From Halocatena salina (GTDB lineage Archaea; Halobacteriota; Halobacteria; Halobacteriales; Haloarculaceae), in NCBI RefSeq assembly GCF_023115355.1, contig NZ_CP096022.1, positions 186,001 through 250,000 on the forward strand: a stretch of DNA of 64,000 nt, given 5' to 3'. This document shows, piece after piece, positions 17,142-26,639 of the stretch (positions are counted from its first letter, which is position 1; each line of letters begins with the position of its first letter). The translations under genes and the position numbers were made by a program. The notes under the pieces are model-generated. The model saw nothing but the letters and a program-made list of their open reading frames with translations, searched no databases and had not been told where the DNA came from.

Positions 17142-18173
17142 ATGCGAACCGCCGTGCTAGTCGAACCCACTGAATTCCAACTGCAGGACCGTGAACGTCC
17201 CGAGCCCGGGCCAGACGATGTACTCGTAGCAATTCGTGACGTTGGAATCTGTGGCTCGGATATCCATTACTATGAACACGGTCGTATCGGGGATTACGTC
17301 GTTGACGAACCCCTCGTCCTCGGTCACGAGAGTGCCGGCGAGGTCGTCGAAACCGGCGAGAACGTTACTGGGATCACACCCGGTAACCGAGTCACACTGG
17401 AACCGGGCGTTCCATGTCGACGCTGTCCACACTGCAAGCGGGGTGACTATCACCTCTGTGAAGACGTGGTGTTCATGGCGACGCCGCCACATGACGGTTC
17501 CTTCGTCGAATACGTTACTTGGCCCGCCGACTTCGCCTACGAACTTCCCGAGACCGTCTCCAGTATCGAAGGTGCACTGTGTGAACCGCTTTCAGTCGGC
17601 ATTCACGCCTGTCGGCGTGGTGACGTCGGAGCCGGCGATACCGTCCTGGTCACCGGCGGAGGTCCGATCGGGCTGATGATCGTTGAGGCCGCTCGTGCAG
17701 CGGGGGCGACGAACGTGATCGTCACCGATGTCGTTCCAGGGAAACTCGGGTTCGCTCGTGAACGTGGCGTTGATCTGGCGGTGAACGTTACTGAAACCGA
17801 TCTAGAAGCAGCTATCAACGAGTATACGGACGGCTTGGGAGCCGACGTAGTGATCGAGGCCTCTGGGGCCCCACCGTCTATTCGGTCGACCCTAGACGTG
17901 GTTCGGCGTGGTGGAACGGTGGTTCTCGTCGGACTTGCCAGCGAAGCGACCGTACCTATCGACGTGCTAGAGCTCATCGACAACGAGATTGACGTGCACG
18001 GCTCATTCCGCTACAAGAACACCTACGACGTTGCGATCGATCTCCTGACCGACGGTGCCGTCGATGTCGAAGGAATTGTCGACTTTCAGTTACCTCTCGA
18101 TGCGATCGACGATGCCTTCCAACGGGCAATCGATCCCGACGTCGTCAAAGGGATGATCACTATCGGTAAGTGA
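17142..18173 (+). CDS. Zinc-dependent sorbitol/xylitol dehydrogenase-like enzyme
   Basis: The product has 343 residues. VGICGSDIHYYEHGRIGDYV and LGHESAGEVV carry catalytic-zinc residues, as in sorbitol and xylitol dehydrogenases. CRRCPHCKRGDYHLC is the structural zinc lobe. The cofactor loop is VTGGGPIGLMIVE, followed by VIVTDVVPGKLG. It would oxidise a polyol or sugar C2 hydroxyl with NAD. It is closer to the sorbitol-dehydrogenase subgroup than the Zn dehydrogenase at 6932-7966, so the island has two different MDR enzymes. I chose ATG 17142 (MRTAVLVEP) because a TATA element lies 29 bases upstream; a start 12 bases earlier is in frame. Confidence 0.87.
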   Translation: MRTAVLVEPTEFQLQDRERPEPGPDDVLVAIRDVGICGSDIHYYEHGRIGDYVVDEPLVLGHESAGEVVETGENVTGITPGNRVTLEPGVPCRRCPHCKRGDYHLCEDVVFMATPPHDGSFVEYVTWPADFAYELPETVSSIEGALCEPLSVGIHACRRGDVGAGDTVLVTGGGPIGLMIVEAARAAGATNVIVTDVVPGKLGFARERGVDLAVNVTETDLEAAINEYTDGLGADVVIEASGAPPSIRSTLDVVRRGGTVVLVGLASEATVPIDVLELIDNEIDVHGSFRYKNTYDVAIDLLTDGAVDVEGIVDFQLPLDAIDDAFQRAIDPDVVKGMITIGK

Positions 18174-18274
18174 CCCAGTGATCGATGCCGATTCCGCGTT
18201 CCGGATCGTACGATGTTCGGATGAATTTTGCCACCATCAGGCACGTTTTACTCAGGAAATCGCACCTTACAAGT

Positions 18275-19486
18275 ATGGAGAACGATCGCATTAGTCAGTA
18301 CCGTGGGAGGCTACTGGCTATGCTCCGAGTACAATACCCAGACGTTCTTGCCAAACGTGGCTTCCAGCTCATCCATCCAATGACCGGGGAGCAATATTCT
18401 AACGACCGTCGACACCTCATTGCCGCCTGTCGAGCAGTCTCGAACTTCGCACTCGGTACCGCTATCGATGGACCCGATTGGTGTCGTGACGCGGTTAAAC
18501 ACGGTATCCACTTCCTTCGAGAGGCCCATCGCTCTCCTGACGGCGGCTACCATCTCCTTGTTGATAGCGACGGGAAGCCGATCGATCGGACACGTTCGGC
18601 GTACGGACACGCCTTCGTCCTACTTGCGTACTCCCGAGCAGCAACCATCGGAATCGATGGGGCCACGTCGGATCTTCGGCGGACACACCAGGTGATCGAG
18701 GAACGATTACGGGATAACGAAGGATTGCTTCGAAGTGACTGTGATCCCGACTGGTCCGAATTAGAGGCCTACCGTGGACAAAACGCTAACATGCATGCTT
18801 GTGAGGCGTACATCGCTGCATACGAGGCGACCGGTGAGGATCGGTTCCTTGACCGCGCACGCCACATTGCCAAGACGATTACTGTCGATCTTGCAGAAGA
18901 GACCGATGGGCTCCTGTGGGAACACTACTCCGCAGAATGGGATCACGACTTCGAGTACAACGCAGATGAGCCGCGCCACCAGTTTCAACCTCCCGGTTAT
19001 CAACCCGGACATCACGCGGAATGGGCGAAGCTTCTCGGCCTGCTCGACCGCTACAGCGACGACACAGTAGACGGAGACTGGCAGTACGCTCGAGCAGTGG
19101 AACTGTTCGACGCTGCTGTCGAAATGGGCTGGGCCGAAGACGGGTTCGTATACACTATCAACAGGGATGGTAAGACGATCGTTCCGGACCGTTATGGGTG
19201 GGCACTTGCAGAGGCACTGGGTGCTGCGGCGACGCTCAAGGAACGCGCTGATGCCTGTGGGGTCGCGGACGAACGCGACAGGTTTCGCAACTGGGAACAG
19301 CGATTCCTCGAAGAAGTTCCTACATACCGGGGTCCTGCTGGTGTCTGGTACGAGAAGCGGCTCTCACCCGAGAATGGCGGCATACCAGTCGCACCGGACG
19401 CGCCGGGCGTTGAACCGGACTACCATCCCGTGAGCGCGTACTATGAAGAGCATCGGTCGACAAGGGAGGTACATCGGCGTGCGTGA
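18275..19486 (+). CDS. AGE-family aldose-ketose isomerase/epimerase
   Basis: The product has 403 residues with the (alpha/alpha)6-barrel signature of N-acylglucosamine 2-epimerase, mannose isomerase and YihS relatives. Visible motifs are RSAYGHAFVLLAYSRA at about residue 107, QNANMHACEAYIAAYEATGE (catalytic-region His), PGYQPGHHAEWAKLLGLLDR (two adjacent His plus Glu) and DRYGWALAEALGAA. The length matches mannose/YihS isomerases. The enzymes interconvert C1/C2 of free or modified sugars. I chose ATG 18275; an in-frame start 90 bases upstream lacks homology. In this island, which has a ketose kinase and aldolase but no classical rhamnose or fucose isomerase, this gene is the best candidate for the aldose-to-ketose step. 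That role is an inference. Confidence 0.8.
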   Translation: MENDRISQYRGRLLAMLRVQYPDVLAKRGFQLIHPMTGEQYSNDRRHLIAACRAVSNFALGTAIDGPDWCRDAVKHGIHFLREAHRSPDGGYHLLVDSDGKPIDRTRSAYGHAFVLLAYSRAATIGIDGATSDLRRTHQVIEERLRDNEGLLRSDCDPDWSELEAYRGQNANMHACEAYIAAYEATGEDRFLDRARHIAKTITVDLAEETDGLLWEHYSAEWDHDFEYNADEPRHQFQPPGYQPGHHAEWAKLLGLLDRYSDDTVDGDWQYARAVELFDAAVEMGWAEDGFVYTINRDGKTIVPDRYGWALAEALGAAATLKERADACGVADERDRFRNWEQRFLEEVPTYRGPAGVWYEKRLSPENGGIPVAPDAPGVEPDYHPVSAYYEEHRSTREVHRRA

Positions 19487-19726
19487 CGAATCAGGATTCA
19501 GATGGGACGTAGAAACGACTCAGAAATCAGAACAGCCTCCCAAGAGCGGACGCACTGTTACAAACGAAATGAACCCGGCCAGACAACGCCCCGCGCATGG
19601 TCGGCGAATCGGACTGCGAGGATGCCCTAGCCAGCACCACCGATATGAATCGACTCTTCGCGATTGGATACAACAAGGGATGACTGGTACACTGTCCTCG
19701 CTATCATCCACACGACATAGACACCC

Positions 19727-20611
19727 ATGACACTCGAAACGATAGCTGTGACAGGCGGAAACGGTAAGATCGGCTCTGCGATCCTCGAACACGTTGACGA
19801 GCACGGTTACGAAACGGTAAACATCTCGCGGGGGAAACAACACGAGGAGATTTCGGATACGTACGTGACGACGGACCTGCTGGACGCTGGCGAGACGTAC
19901 GGCGCCCTCGCGAAGACAGAGGCCGACGCGGTTATCCACATGGGGACGATCCCTGACCCGTACAGCAATCCCGATTTCCGGGTCTACGAGAGTAACGTGA
20001 TGTCTGGTGCGCACGTCCTCGAAGCGGCAGACGCACTTGGGTTGGAGTCAGTCTGTCTGGCCTCCAGTATCAACGCGATTGGCAGTGAGCACCAAGAGCG
20101 CCCGGCAGACGTACGCTCCATTCCGCTCGACGAGACCCACCCACGAACACCTGACGATCCGTACGGTATGGCCAAACACGCTGTAGAGGTGACTGCGGAC
20201 GGGTTTGGCCGTCGTCCCTCGACCGACCTGACGATAGCTTCCCTACGGTACCCATGGGTGATGACCGATGCGGAGATGCGCGAATACGTTTTCGAGCCGG
20301 ACCGTTCGCTTGAGGCGCTCCACGACGTCCATCCGGCCACCGGACGGGAAGTACTATTCTCGTACCTTGCGATAGAGGATGCGGCGTCCATCGCTCGAAA
20401 AGCTGTCGAGGCCGATTTCAATGGTCACGAGCCGTTCTGGGCGGTCGCGGGCGACACCACGGCCGACGCGTCGACTCCCGACCTCATATCGGAGTTCTAC
20501 CCGGAAGCTGACGTACAGGAAATGCCGTCGGGCTATGAGACGATCGTCGACCTCTCGAAGGCCGAGAAGCTGCTTGGATGGAAGCCACAGTGGTCGTGGC
20601 GGGACCTGTAG
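19727..20611 (+). CDS. Extended SDR, NAD-dependent sugar epimerase/dehydrogenase
   Basis: The product has 294 residues. The N-terminal TGGNGKIGSAI is the extended-SDR GxxGxxG loop, followed by strand end NISRG. ASSINAIGS carries the catalytic Ser and YGMAK the Tyr-x3-Lys pair. The C-terminal KAEKLLGWKPQWSWRDL is typical of nucleotide-sugar epimerases and of uronate/hexuronic acid dehydrogenase-like proteins. The short C-terminal domain fits free-sugar dehydrogenases (uronate dehydrogenase group) at least as well as UDP-sugar epimerases. It closes the sugar island, 240 bases after the AGE gene, and may oxidise the aldose to a lactone for the dehydratase branch. Confidence 0.78.
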   Translation: MTLETIAVTGGNGKIGSAILEHVDEHGYETVNISRGKQHEEISDTYVTTDLLDAGETYGALAKTEADAVIHMGTIPDPYSNPDFRVYESNVMSGAHVLEAADALGLESVCLASSINAIGSEHQERPADVRSIPLDETHPRTPDDPYGMAKHAVEVTADGFGRRPSTDLTIASLRYPWVMTDAEMREYVFEPDRSLEALHDVHPATGREVLFSYLAIEDAASIARKAVEADFNGHEPFWAVAGDTTADASTPDLISEFYPEADVQEMPSGYETIVDLSKAEKLLGWKPQWSWRDL

Positions 20612-20786
20612 TCTCTGTGACGGTCGTGATGCAGGCCCGGGCGTCGATTCGGGTCCTGATGTAGCGCTATGCGCTCAAGAACCTCACTGCGAAAGAGGTG
20701 GAATCAGGTACGATGCGATCTCCACAACGGCCTATGTATGGCTAGTATGTTTAGACGAGTTCAGGTAATAAGAATCGGTAGGGAGG

Positions 20787-21236
20787 CTATCGTAACACGC
20801 TGCGTGTTGCCATTCGCCGGCAATATAGATAGAGTCCAAATGTCATCACTATAATTGACATATCAAAGATAGACATCTGTGGTCCAAACATGTCCCAGCG
20901 GTTCATAAATCCAAACGTGATAAAGGTCAAACAAGCTTGGGAAGCAGCAGAAATAAGTGCGAGCCAAACTGCCCAACGGGTCCGCAATAGAAGCAAGATT
21001 GGTGCAACCAAGCCGCTTGCAATACCTATCGTCCAGAATATCCGTGGCAGCAACGGGTAATCGGTGAAATAGGCGATTTGGGTAGCCCCATAGTTTTCAG
21101 CGCTGAAGTACGCTTCGTTGAGCTCGAGTATCATGAGATAATCATATGCCCCAGCCGCATACAGCAGAATAAAAAATACAGCCACAAACCACAAGTGCCA
21201 CGGTGGTTTTTTACTATGTCTAGACACGCTTTTCAT
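20787..21236 (-). CDS. Four-helix membrane protein of unknown function
   Basis: The product has about 149 residues with four hydrophobic segments: HLWFVAVFFILLYAAGAYDY, then LPRIFWTIGIASGLVAPILL, WAVWLALISAASQACLTFIT, and IFDMSIIVMTFGLYLY. A polar loop with NEAYFSAEN and QIAYFTDYPL lies between helices 1 and 2. Small proteins with this plan occur in bacteria and are sometimes loosely labelled sugar transporter, but no function is established. The positively charged N-terminus (KSVSRHSKKPP) is probably cytoplasmic. Start ATG 21236 is preferred to an in-frame ATG 21 bases upstream. It lies just after the sugar island on the other strand; no link is shown. Confidence 0.6.
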   Translation of the reverse strand: MKSVSRHSKKPPWHLWFVAVFFILLYAAGAYDYLMILELNEAYFSAENYGATQIAYFTDYPLLPRIFWTIGIASGLVAPILLLLRTRWAVWLALISAASQACLTFITFGFMNRWDMFGPQMSIFDMSIIVMTFGLYLYCRRMATRSVLR

Positions 21237-21498
21237 CTTAGTCAAGTCTATCGTCATGGGAACTTCAGTTCCTTGCTGAAAAGAGTGTGTGCAAGTAGCG
21301 TACGAACGAGGAGACTGCCGATCAGGCCAGTCATATCGGTAACAGTAACCGTCTGAGAACTGGCTTCAGTGGTGGGTCGTTGGTTCATATTGGCCTCTGT
21401 AACCATACTGTGATGGGAAATACAGTTTCATTAAATCACGTCTAAACATGTTCAGGCTATACCGAATGATTGATACAATCTGCTGCCTAGTCAGTGGC

Positions 21499-22179
21499 AT
21501 GCCCGCCATCCGAATGGCAGTTACACCGCCTGTAGAATACCTCACCGAACTCCCTGTCGATAGCTCCACGGCTTCAGTACACATCTTAGCCTTGTGTGAT
21601 CTCGACGACCGGGCACGGGGTATCTTAGAAATCCGACCACCGGACGATGAATTACAGTCAGTGGTTCGGTTTCTTACATCGCGTGAAGCGATCGTCTCGG
21701 CGGAGGTGTTATACGCCGACGCGGACATCGGTCTGATTCAATACACGACGCGGGAGGAGCCAACGGTTTACTTTGCGGCTCTTGAGGCCGGAGCGACGCC
21801 AGTCTTCCCGGTAGAGATTCGCAACGGACAGTTGTTGATTGAAGGGTTTATGGCGTATGACCGTCTCTCACGGTTTGAAGAAGCGTTAGAGCAAACTGAC
21901 GCTCTATGTGATATCCGTTTGATTAAACAACCACCAAACATGGATGCGCTCAAACATTCACCCAACGTGGATGACCTACTCACGGCGCGTCAACAACAGT
22001 TCATCCTCGAAGCAGTCAAGTGGGGGTACTACGACACACCCCGGCACTGTACCCTCACCGAGCTAGCGGAGTCACTAAATGTCACCAAAGGAGCTGCGAG
22101 TGGTCTTCTCCATCGCGCCGAGGAACAAATCGTCAAAGAGTTCGTTGAGAATCTCTCCGGAACGTCTGTGGAGATATGA
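21499..22179 (+). CDS. Bat-type (bacterio-opsin activator) HTH regulator
   Basis: The product has about 226 residues. The C-terminal 55 residues (LTARQQQFILEAVKWGYYDT and LTELAESLNVTKGAASGLLH) are the HTH_10/Bat DNA-binding domain typical of haloarchaea. The N-terminal 150 residues form a sensor-like domain with beta strands (SVHILALCDLDDRARGILEI and FAALEAGATPVFPVEI) that resembles small-molecule-binding Bat-associated domains, without a recognisable PAS or GAF motif. It likely activates or represses a distant gene. I chose ATG 21499 (MPAIRMAVTPP); starts at 21448 and 21514 are also in frame. No divergent partner within 0.2 kb suggests an obvious target. Confidence 0.75.
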   Translation: MPAIRMAVTPPVEYLTELPVDSSTASVHILALCDLDDRARGILEIRPPDDELQSVVRFLTSREAIVSAEVLYADADIGLIQYTTREEPTVYFAALEAGATPVFPVEIRNGQLLIEGFMAYDRLSRFEEALEQTDALCDIRLIKQPPNMDALKHSPNVDDLLTARQQQFILEAVKWGYYDTPRHCTLTELAESLNVTKGAASGLLHRAEEQIVKEFVENLSGTSVEI

Positions 22180-22342
22180 TATATTCCACGCTCTAAAGTT
22201 GACATCTAACCTAACTTCGGAGTATAAACGCAAATAGTTCGCCCCCAGCTTTGATTCTGTTGTACTCTTCCGAAATTATTACTCGCAGCTGTACGCTTTA
22301 GGATCAGAGTTGGTATACAAGCCGTATATTATGCTGATAGTT

Positions 22343-24035
22343 GATATGGTATGGGATTACAGAGAGATGTCGCTCCTCGCAATGCTTCAACCGAGAGAAG
22401 CCAGGCTGTTTAGCCAGGCCCGAGTTGGAGATGAATCGCCACCCAATCAGCGAGCTCCCCCGCAGTAAGGACTGGTGGAGCGGTCGTCAGTTCCCGGGAG
22501 ACGGTGACTTTCAGGAGGACATCCGTGAGCCGCCAGACGTTGTACATCAGAATGGCGAATACGAAGTAGTACAAGCGCAGCGTGTGATCGTTGGAGGATG
22601 TTCTCGCGAGGAACTCCTGTTTGATTGAGCGATACTCGGCTTCGATCCACCAGCGGGCGGCGTAGCGCTTTACCCACCATTGTGCTTGGTCGGGGTCGTT
22701 AATCCGTTCGTTCGTGATGAACGGCTGTGTGTCGCCAGTTCGTCCTGGAACGAACAGCACTCGACAGTCATGGCTTCCATGTCTGGCTCTGACTGTTGCC
22801 TGTTCGACAGCCGTGTCTTGTCCCTCATGATCCATCTGTTCGATATACGTTGTTTCGGGCTCCCGTTCGACCTTGGGAAGGAGATAGGTGACACCTAGAT
22901 TATCGAGGGTTTGGTAGACCTCCAATGATTCAAAGCTCCGATCAGCAAGGACAAGATCGATCGACACGAACTCCTGTGCTCGTCTGACAAGCCGTCGGAC
23001 CGTGCGATGATACTGGTGGGGGGAATTGTCATCCCATTCCGAGCTCTCGATGACCGGTTCGACGGCGAGGACGATTGGCGTGCTTTTGCCGCCAGCGACG
23101 ATGTGGCGAACTTGTAGGCCAACTCCCCCAAGTTATCGGTCCCACTGACTTCACTAGGTAGCTCACCCTCAGCGTGGTAGGGCCAGGTCGTGATGTCGAT
23201 GGCAACGGTGACGGGCGGTTGGAGGATCTGGAGGTGGTTTACGGCATCGAGTAGGTTCTCGATCGACTGCTCGAACCCCGCTTGAATCTGCTCTTGGGAG
23301 TATTGCTTGACCGTCCGGAGGTGGGTATCACCGTGGGGGGTGTAGTCCTCGCCGAAAAACGTCTCCATTCGTGATTGGCCTTGGGGTGTGCCACAGCCAC
23401 CTAACGCCACCAGTGCCTGGAGTTCGTTGAATCGGCTGTCTGGATACGTCGCGTTCGCCGCGCGCCCGGAGTCGAACGTTCCGAAGACCGTCTCCCGAGC
23501 GTGTCGGACGTGCATTCGAATCTGCTCATCGGAGAACTCGCCAACGTGTCGGTCCCGTAGGTCTGACTTCGTCTCGTCGATGTGCTGTGGTGGGCGCAGA
23601 TCGAGAGCGTCGTCGTTCCCGTAGGCGACATCAAGGAGGCGCTCGCTAACTGAAAGGAGCGTTCGCTTGGCGTCATTTGAGAGATGGATATCCCATGCAG
23701 TTGTCAGCGTTTGGCGTGTCGGGGCAGTATTGTAGGGGCCGAACGTCGAAGGATCAAACCCAAGACGAGTCGCTCGTTCGTGGATGGAGAGCCACTCGTA
23801 GAGGCCGTTCCACGAAAGCCCAGCGAGTTCACGGCAGAACAAGGCGCGAACGGTCGGTGCAGCATCATACGTAAGTGCCTCAAACCGGTCCTCGTCTACA
23901 GCTCGGAGCACTGAGTTAACGTTCATGTGTTGCACAAGGTTGACAAGCGTTGGAGTCGTTTCAAGCCGTTCGTGTGTTTCATCAAGTATATTTTTTCGAG
24001 TGTCTACAGAATGAATTGTAATTCCCTACCTATCC
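22343..24035. mobile_element. ISH-type insertion sequence, about 1.7 kb (ends tentative)
   Basis: The element encloses one broken DDE transposase on the minus strand. Imperfect inverted ends can be drawn: left GATATGGTATGGGATTAC (22343-22360) against the reverse complement of right TTGTAATTCCCTACCTATCC (24016-24035), matching at most positions with two or three offsets. No convincing target-site duplication is seen, so the exact ends are unproven. The right end abuts AT-rich DNA and a truncated propeller gene, which may be what the insertion broke. Confidence 0.5.
22410..23935 (-). pseudogene. DDE transposase broken by a frameshift
   Basis: Two overlapping frames carry one IS4-like transposase. 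The upstream part (23935 to about 23110) has the first catalytic Asp in VAIDITTWPYH. After DNLGELAYKF the correct sequence continues in the next frame: VRHIVAGGKSTPIVLAVEPV, then SIDLVLADRSFESLEVYQTL (second Asp) and WIEAEYRSIKQEFLA (the Glu with Y-x2-R-x3-E-x6-K spacing). The switch falls at or near a run of five G on the minus strand (plus 23129-23133). Intact length would be about 500 residues. A single-base indel or sequencing error explains it. A programmed frameshift is possible but I see no supporting stem-loop. Confidence 0.7.
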
Positions 24036-24162
24036 TTAACACATATAGTCTTAGTAATATAATATTTCTTTAGATGTGTAAAGATCTGTACCGTACTGAC
24101 CATAGCTACTGCTAGTAGGATCTCGAGTAAAATTGTGTATTTATTCATCCAGCGACGCCACA

Positions 24163-24693
24163 GCGACTCGTCGCGGGGGTTGAACCGGGCGGCGTTCACG
24201 TGAGCGAGGATGGTGGTGAGACCTGGACAGAACGCACGGATAGCGTTCACGACGACATCCACGAACTCCGGTTGATCGATGCCAGCGAGTATCTCGCCTC
24301 AACAGGTGTCGGTCTGTATCGAACGACTGACTGCGGCCGGACGTGGACCCGTCTGGATATGGATGTGAAACAGCGGTACTTCCGTGCCGCTTGTCTCCAC
24401 GATGGGACTCTGTACGCCTCTGCCGCGTGTGTTCCCCCAAACCGATGGGAGGAGCCCGATGCCAATCCTGCGCTTTTCGAATGTCGAGATGGGGTCACGT
24501 TAGAATGCGTCAAATCTCCTGTCCAGAGGAGGTCGTCGTGGGCTGGACCGTCGATGAGAACGACCTAATCGGTGTGACCCACCGGGGAACGGTACTCAGA
24601 AAGCAAACAGGTGCTTGGGAGATCGTCGGTCACGTTCCGAATCCAGACACCCTTTACGGTCAGTTCGGAAATCTCATATGGTTCGGTAGATGA
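24163..24693 (+). pseudogene. Truncated, frameshifted BNR/Asp-box propeller protein
   Basis: The first frame reads LVAGVEPGGVHVSEDGGETW and TGVGLYRTTDCGRTWTRLD, two blades with Asp-box motifs (SxDxGxTW), up to about 24520. The sequence then jumps frame to PEEVVVGWTVDENDLIGVTH, RGTVLRKQTGAWEIVGHVPN and a stop at 24693. The N-terminal blades are missing; the IS right end lies about 130 bases upstream. An intact homologue of this family (361 residues) lies at 38595-39680. It is not expected to be functional. Confidence 0.65.
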
Positions 24694-24799
24694 TATATTC
24701 TAGTGTAGTTACCGCTATAGCATCACTGCTGTATAGCTACACACCGCAACTGAAAACGAGTTACCTCTACAGTAGCACCGCTGAGCACTTGATTGCCGC

Positions 24800-25147
24800 T
24801 TGAGACTGCATCATAGACACCCACTTGCAACAGATGTCCAAGATTGTGTGGTTTGCTTCTCTATTAAGCGACAAGCAGATGAAATCATCACTCCAGAAAT
24901 TACTTGGCCGATCCTCGCACGCAGCCTCACAGCTCACCACTACAAGACCGCGGACACCTACCCGGACTGGCACGACTCTATCCCATTCGAACCGCTCTTC
25001 CTTGCTACACTCTGGATCCGCGTCGAAGACCATTCTCCACGACTGTCCCAACTCGCCTTGAGAACGATCCGGAACTTGCAACGGCGTTCGACTTCGACCC
25101 GGATTCGATTCCCTCCGAAAGCACGGGAGCCTGCACCGAGATGGTTT
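24800..25147 (+). pseudogene. Remnant of an IS transposase N-terminus
   Basis: One frame gives ITWPILARSLTAHHYKTADT, then YPDWHDSIPFEPLFLATLW. The next frame continues with TRLENDPELATAFDFDPDSI and PSEST. The YPDWHxSIPFEP segment followed by a DxPELAxxFGFDxxxIPxxST region is the N-terminal domain of a group of haloarchaeal transposases. The catalytic core is absent, so only about 110 codons survive with at least one frameshift. It belongs to a different IS group from the element at 22343-24035. Confidence 0.55.
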
Positions 25148-25199
25148 GATATGGCGATATACGATTCATTCGTTCCGCGCCATATGTGGACACGGTAGC

Positions 25200-25894
25200 G
25201 GTCCGTGTGGTGGTCTCTGGACAGCCGTATATAAAATAATTATTATATTTACTGTTTTGGTCTGTATCTAGGAATATTATGTATCTATACCGCTATACCG
25301 GCAGCGTACTGGCTCCTTCGAGCAGTGTATGCAATCACCGCGTTCGATTTTCTGAGCTTATAAGCTATCAGTCAACGATAAAATGATATCGATGACTACG
25401 AACGCATTGGGTTCGGATCGAGTAGGACAATTTAGCGCTCGATCGGACGGTTTTTCTCACTGCATGACGGTAATCGTGGGGAACCTTACGACCAGAATCA
25501 TCAGCTCCAAGAGAGTTCGTATACATACGCAGACAGGATGCCGGCAACAAGTAGCACACAGCACAGCGGCAGGGGTACGATACACCCTAAACCAGACACC
25601 ACTCAGCCAACCCATCGGAGTAGCGTCGTTTGAGTCGTGGTGAGCTGATCATCAACGAACGTGACGCGCGTCGAGCGATCAATCTGCCCGTTGGTTCCGT
25701 GCTGTGCCACGGGACAGCGGTCATGGATTCCGTCGCTGACGCGTGGTTACCCGTAACCGTGTAGCCGCTCGGGCCCTGAAGACAGAGCATTGCCAACATT
25801 CCATGTTTCTGATGGGATAAAACGAGAAGCTACATCTACAGAGGTGGCGTCTGTAAGCGTCTCTAACTACGACGATACGTGATTTAGCGGAAGC
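25200..25894. other. Gene-free region with a possible coding relic
   Basis: AT-rich at 25228-25300. On the minus strand, 25600-25750 reads VSDGIHDRCPVAQHGTNGQI, then DRSTRVTFVDDQLTTTQTTL before a stop; this looks like real protein sequence but matches nothing I recognise. No intact gene. Confidence 0.3.
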
Positions 25895-26317
25895 TTAATC
25901 TACAGGTACAAGTCGTCGTTGTCGAGCCGCTCGTAATATCCACTCAAGAACTGTGAGAACCGCGATTCCAGCGAGTGCGAACAGTCCATACATGATACCG
26001 ACGTACAGTGCGGAGACACCGACACCCGTCGTCATCCCAAGAATCGCCCAATAGGCGATATAGCAGACGAGGCCGATGATCGGTGCAAGAAGTTCGTACC
26101 GTGCCAAGAGAAAGACAGGGCCGCCGACGAGTAGGAAGGTGCCGACGATAGCTATCACCCCGAACTCACTCAAGAAAGCAACACCAGCTAACCCCCACAG
26201 GTCAGAGAGACGCCAGACGCTGGTCGCCAGCCCGGCAACTACGAGCGCAGCCATGCTCCCGCCCCACGTGAGGACGGCAATACCGAGCGCACGACGAGTC
26301 CGGTCTTTGATCACCAT
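25895..26317 (-). CDS. Four-helix membrane protein, haloarchaeal hypothetical
   Basis: The product has 140 residues from ATG 26317, starting MVIKDRTRRALGIAVLTWGG with basic residues inside. Four transmembrane segments follow: AVLTWGGSMAALVVAGLA, VIAIVGTFLLVGGPVFLLAR, LAPIIGLVCYIAYWAILGM, and LYVGIMYGLFALAGIAVLTV. The C-terminus is basic (RAARQRRLVPVD). No motif identifies a function. The frame is open 126 codons further upstream, but that part has no hydrophobic or conserved pattern and is rejected. Neighbours are unrelated. Confidence 0.55.
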   Translation of the reverse strand: MVIKDRTRRALGIAVLTWGGSMAALVVAGLATSVWRLSDLWGLAGVAFLSEFGVIAIVGTFLLVGGPVFLLARYELLAPIIGLVCYIAYWAILGMTTGVGVSALYVGIMYGLFALAGIAVLTVLEWILRAARQRRLVPVD

Positions 26318-26639
26318 ATATAATGATACGTACCAACGTCTGATGGCTTTATCGCAAGCATCCCCCGGCCTCTGGGGCGGCACGGTATGTATGACACCGC
26401 TCGCAATCCACCCGACCGACATCCAGTCACACTTGACTACACCCACTCGTGAGCGGGGGCACTGTGTCACGCCATCCGACCCCATATCCTGATAATCCAA
26501 CACTAAGATAATGAACCGATTACGTCGTCGCGTTCGAGCACCTAACACATTCGCGACTAGACCGGAGCGTCGTGAGGGCACAAGTGGGCGTTCCGACCGC
26601 TCTACGAGTATGTCGAGTACACGGCTGAAGTCGTCGGCA

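Noticed and set aside
25149-25185. Eight-base inverted repeat ATATGGCG ... CGCCATAT
   Set aside because: Stem is short with a 21-base loop and no T-run, gene end or repeat partner; compatible with chance.
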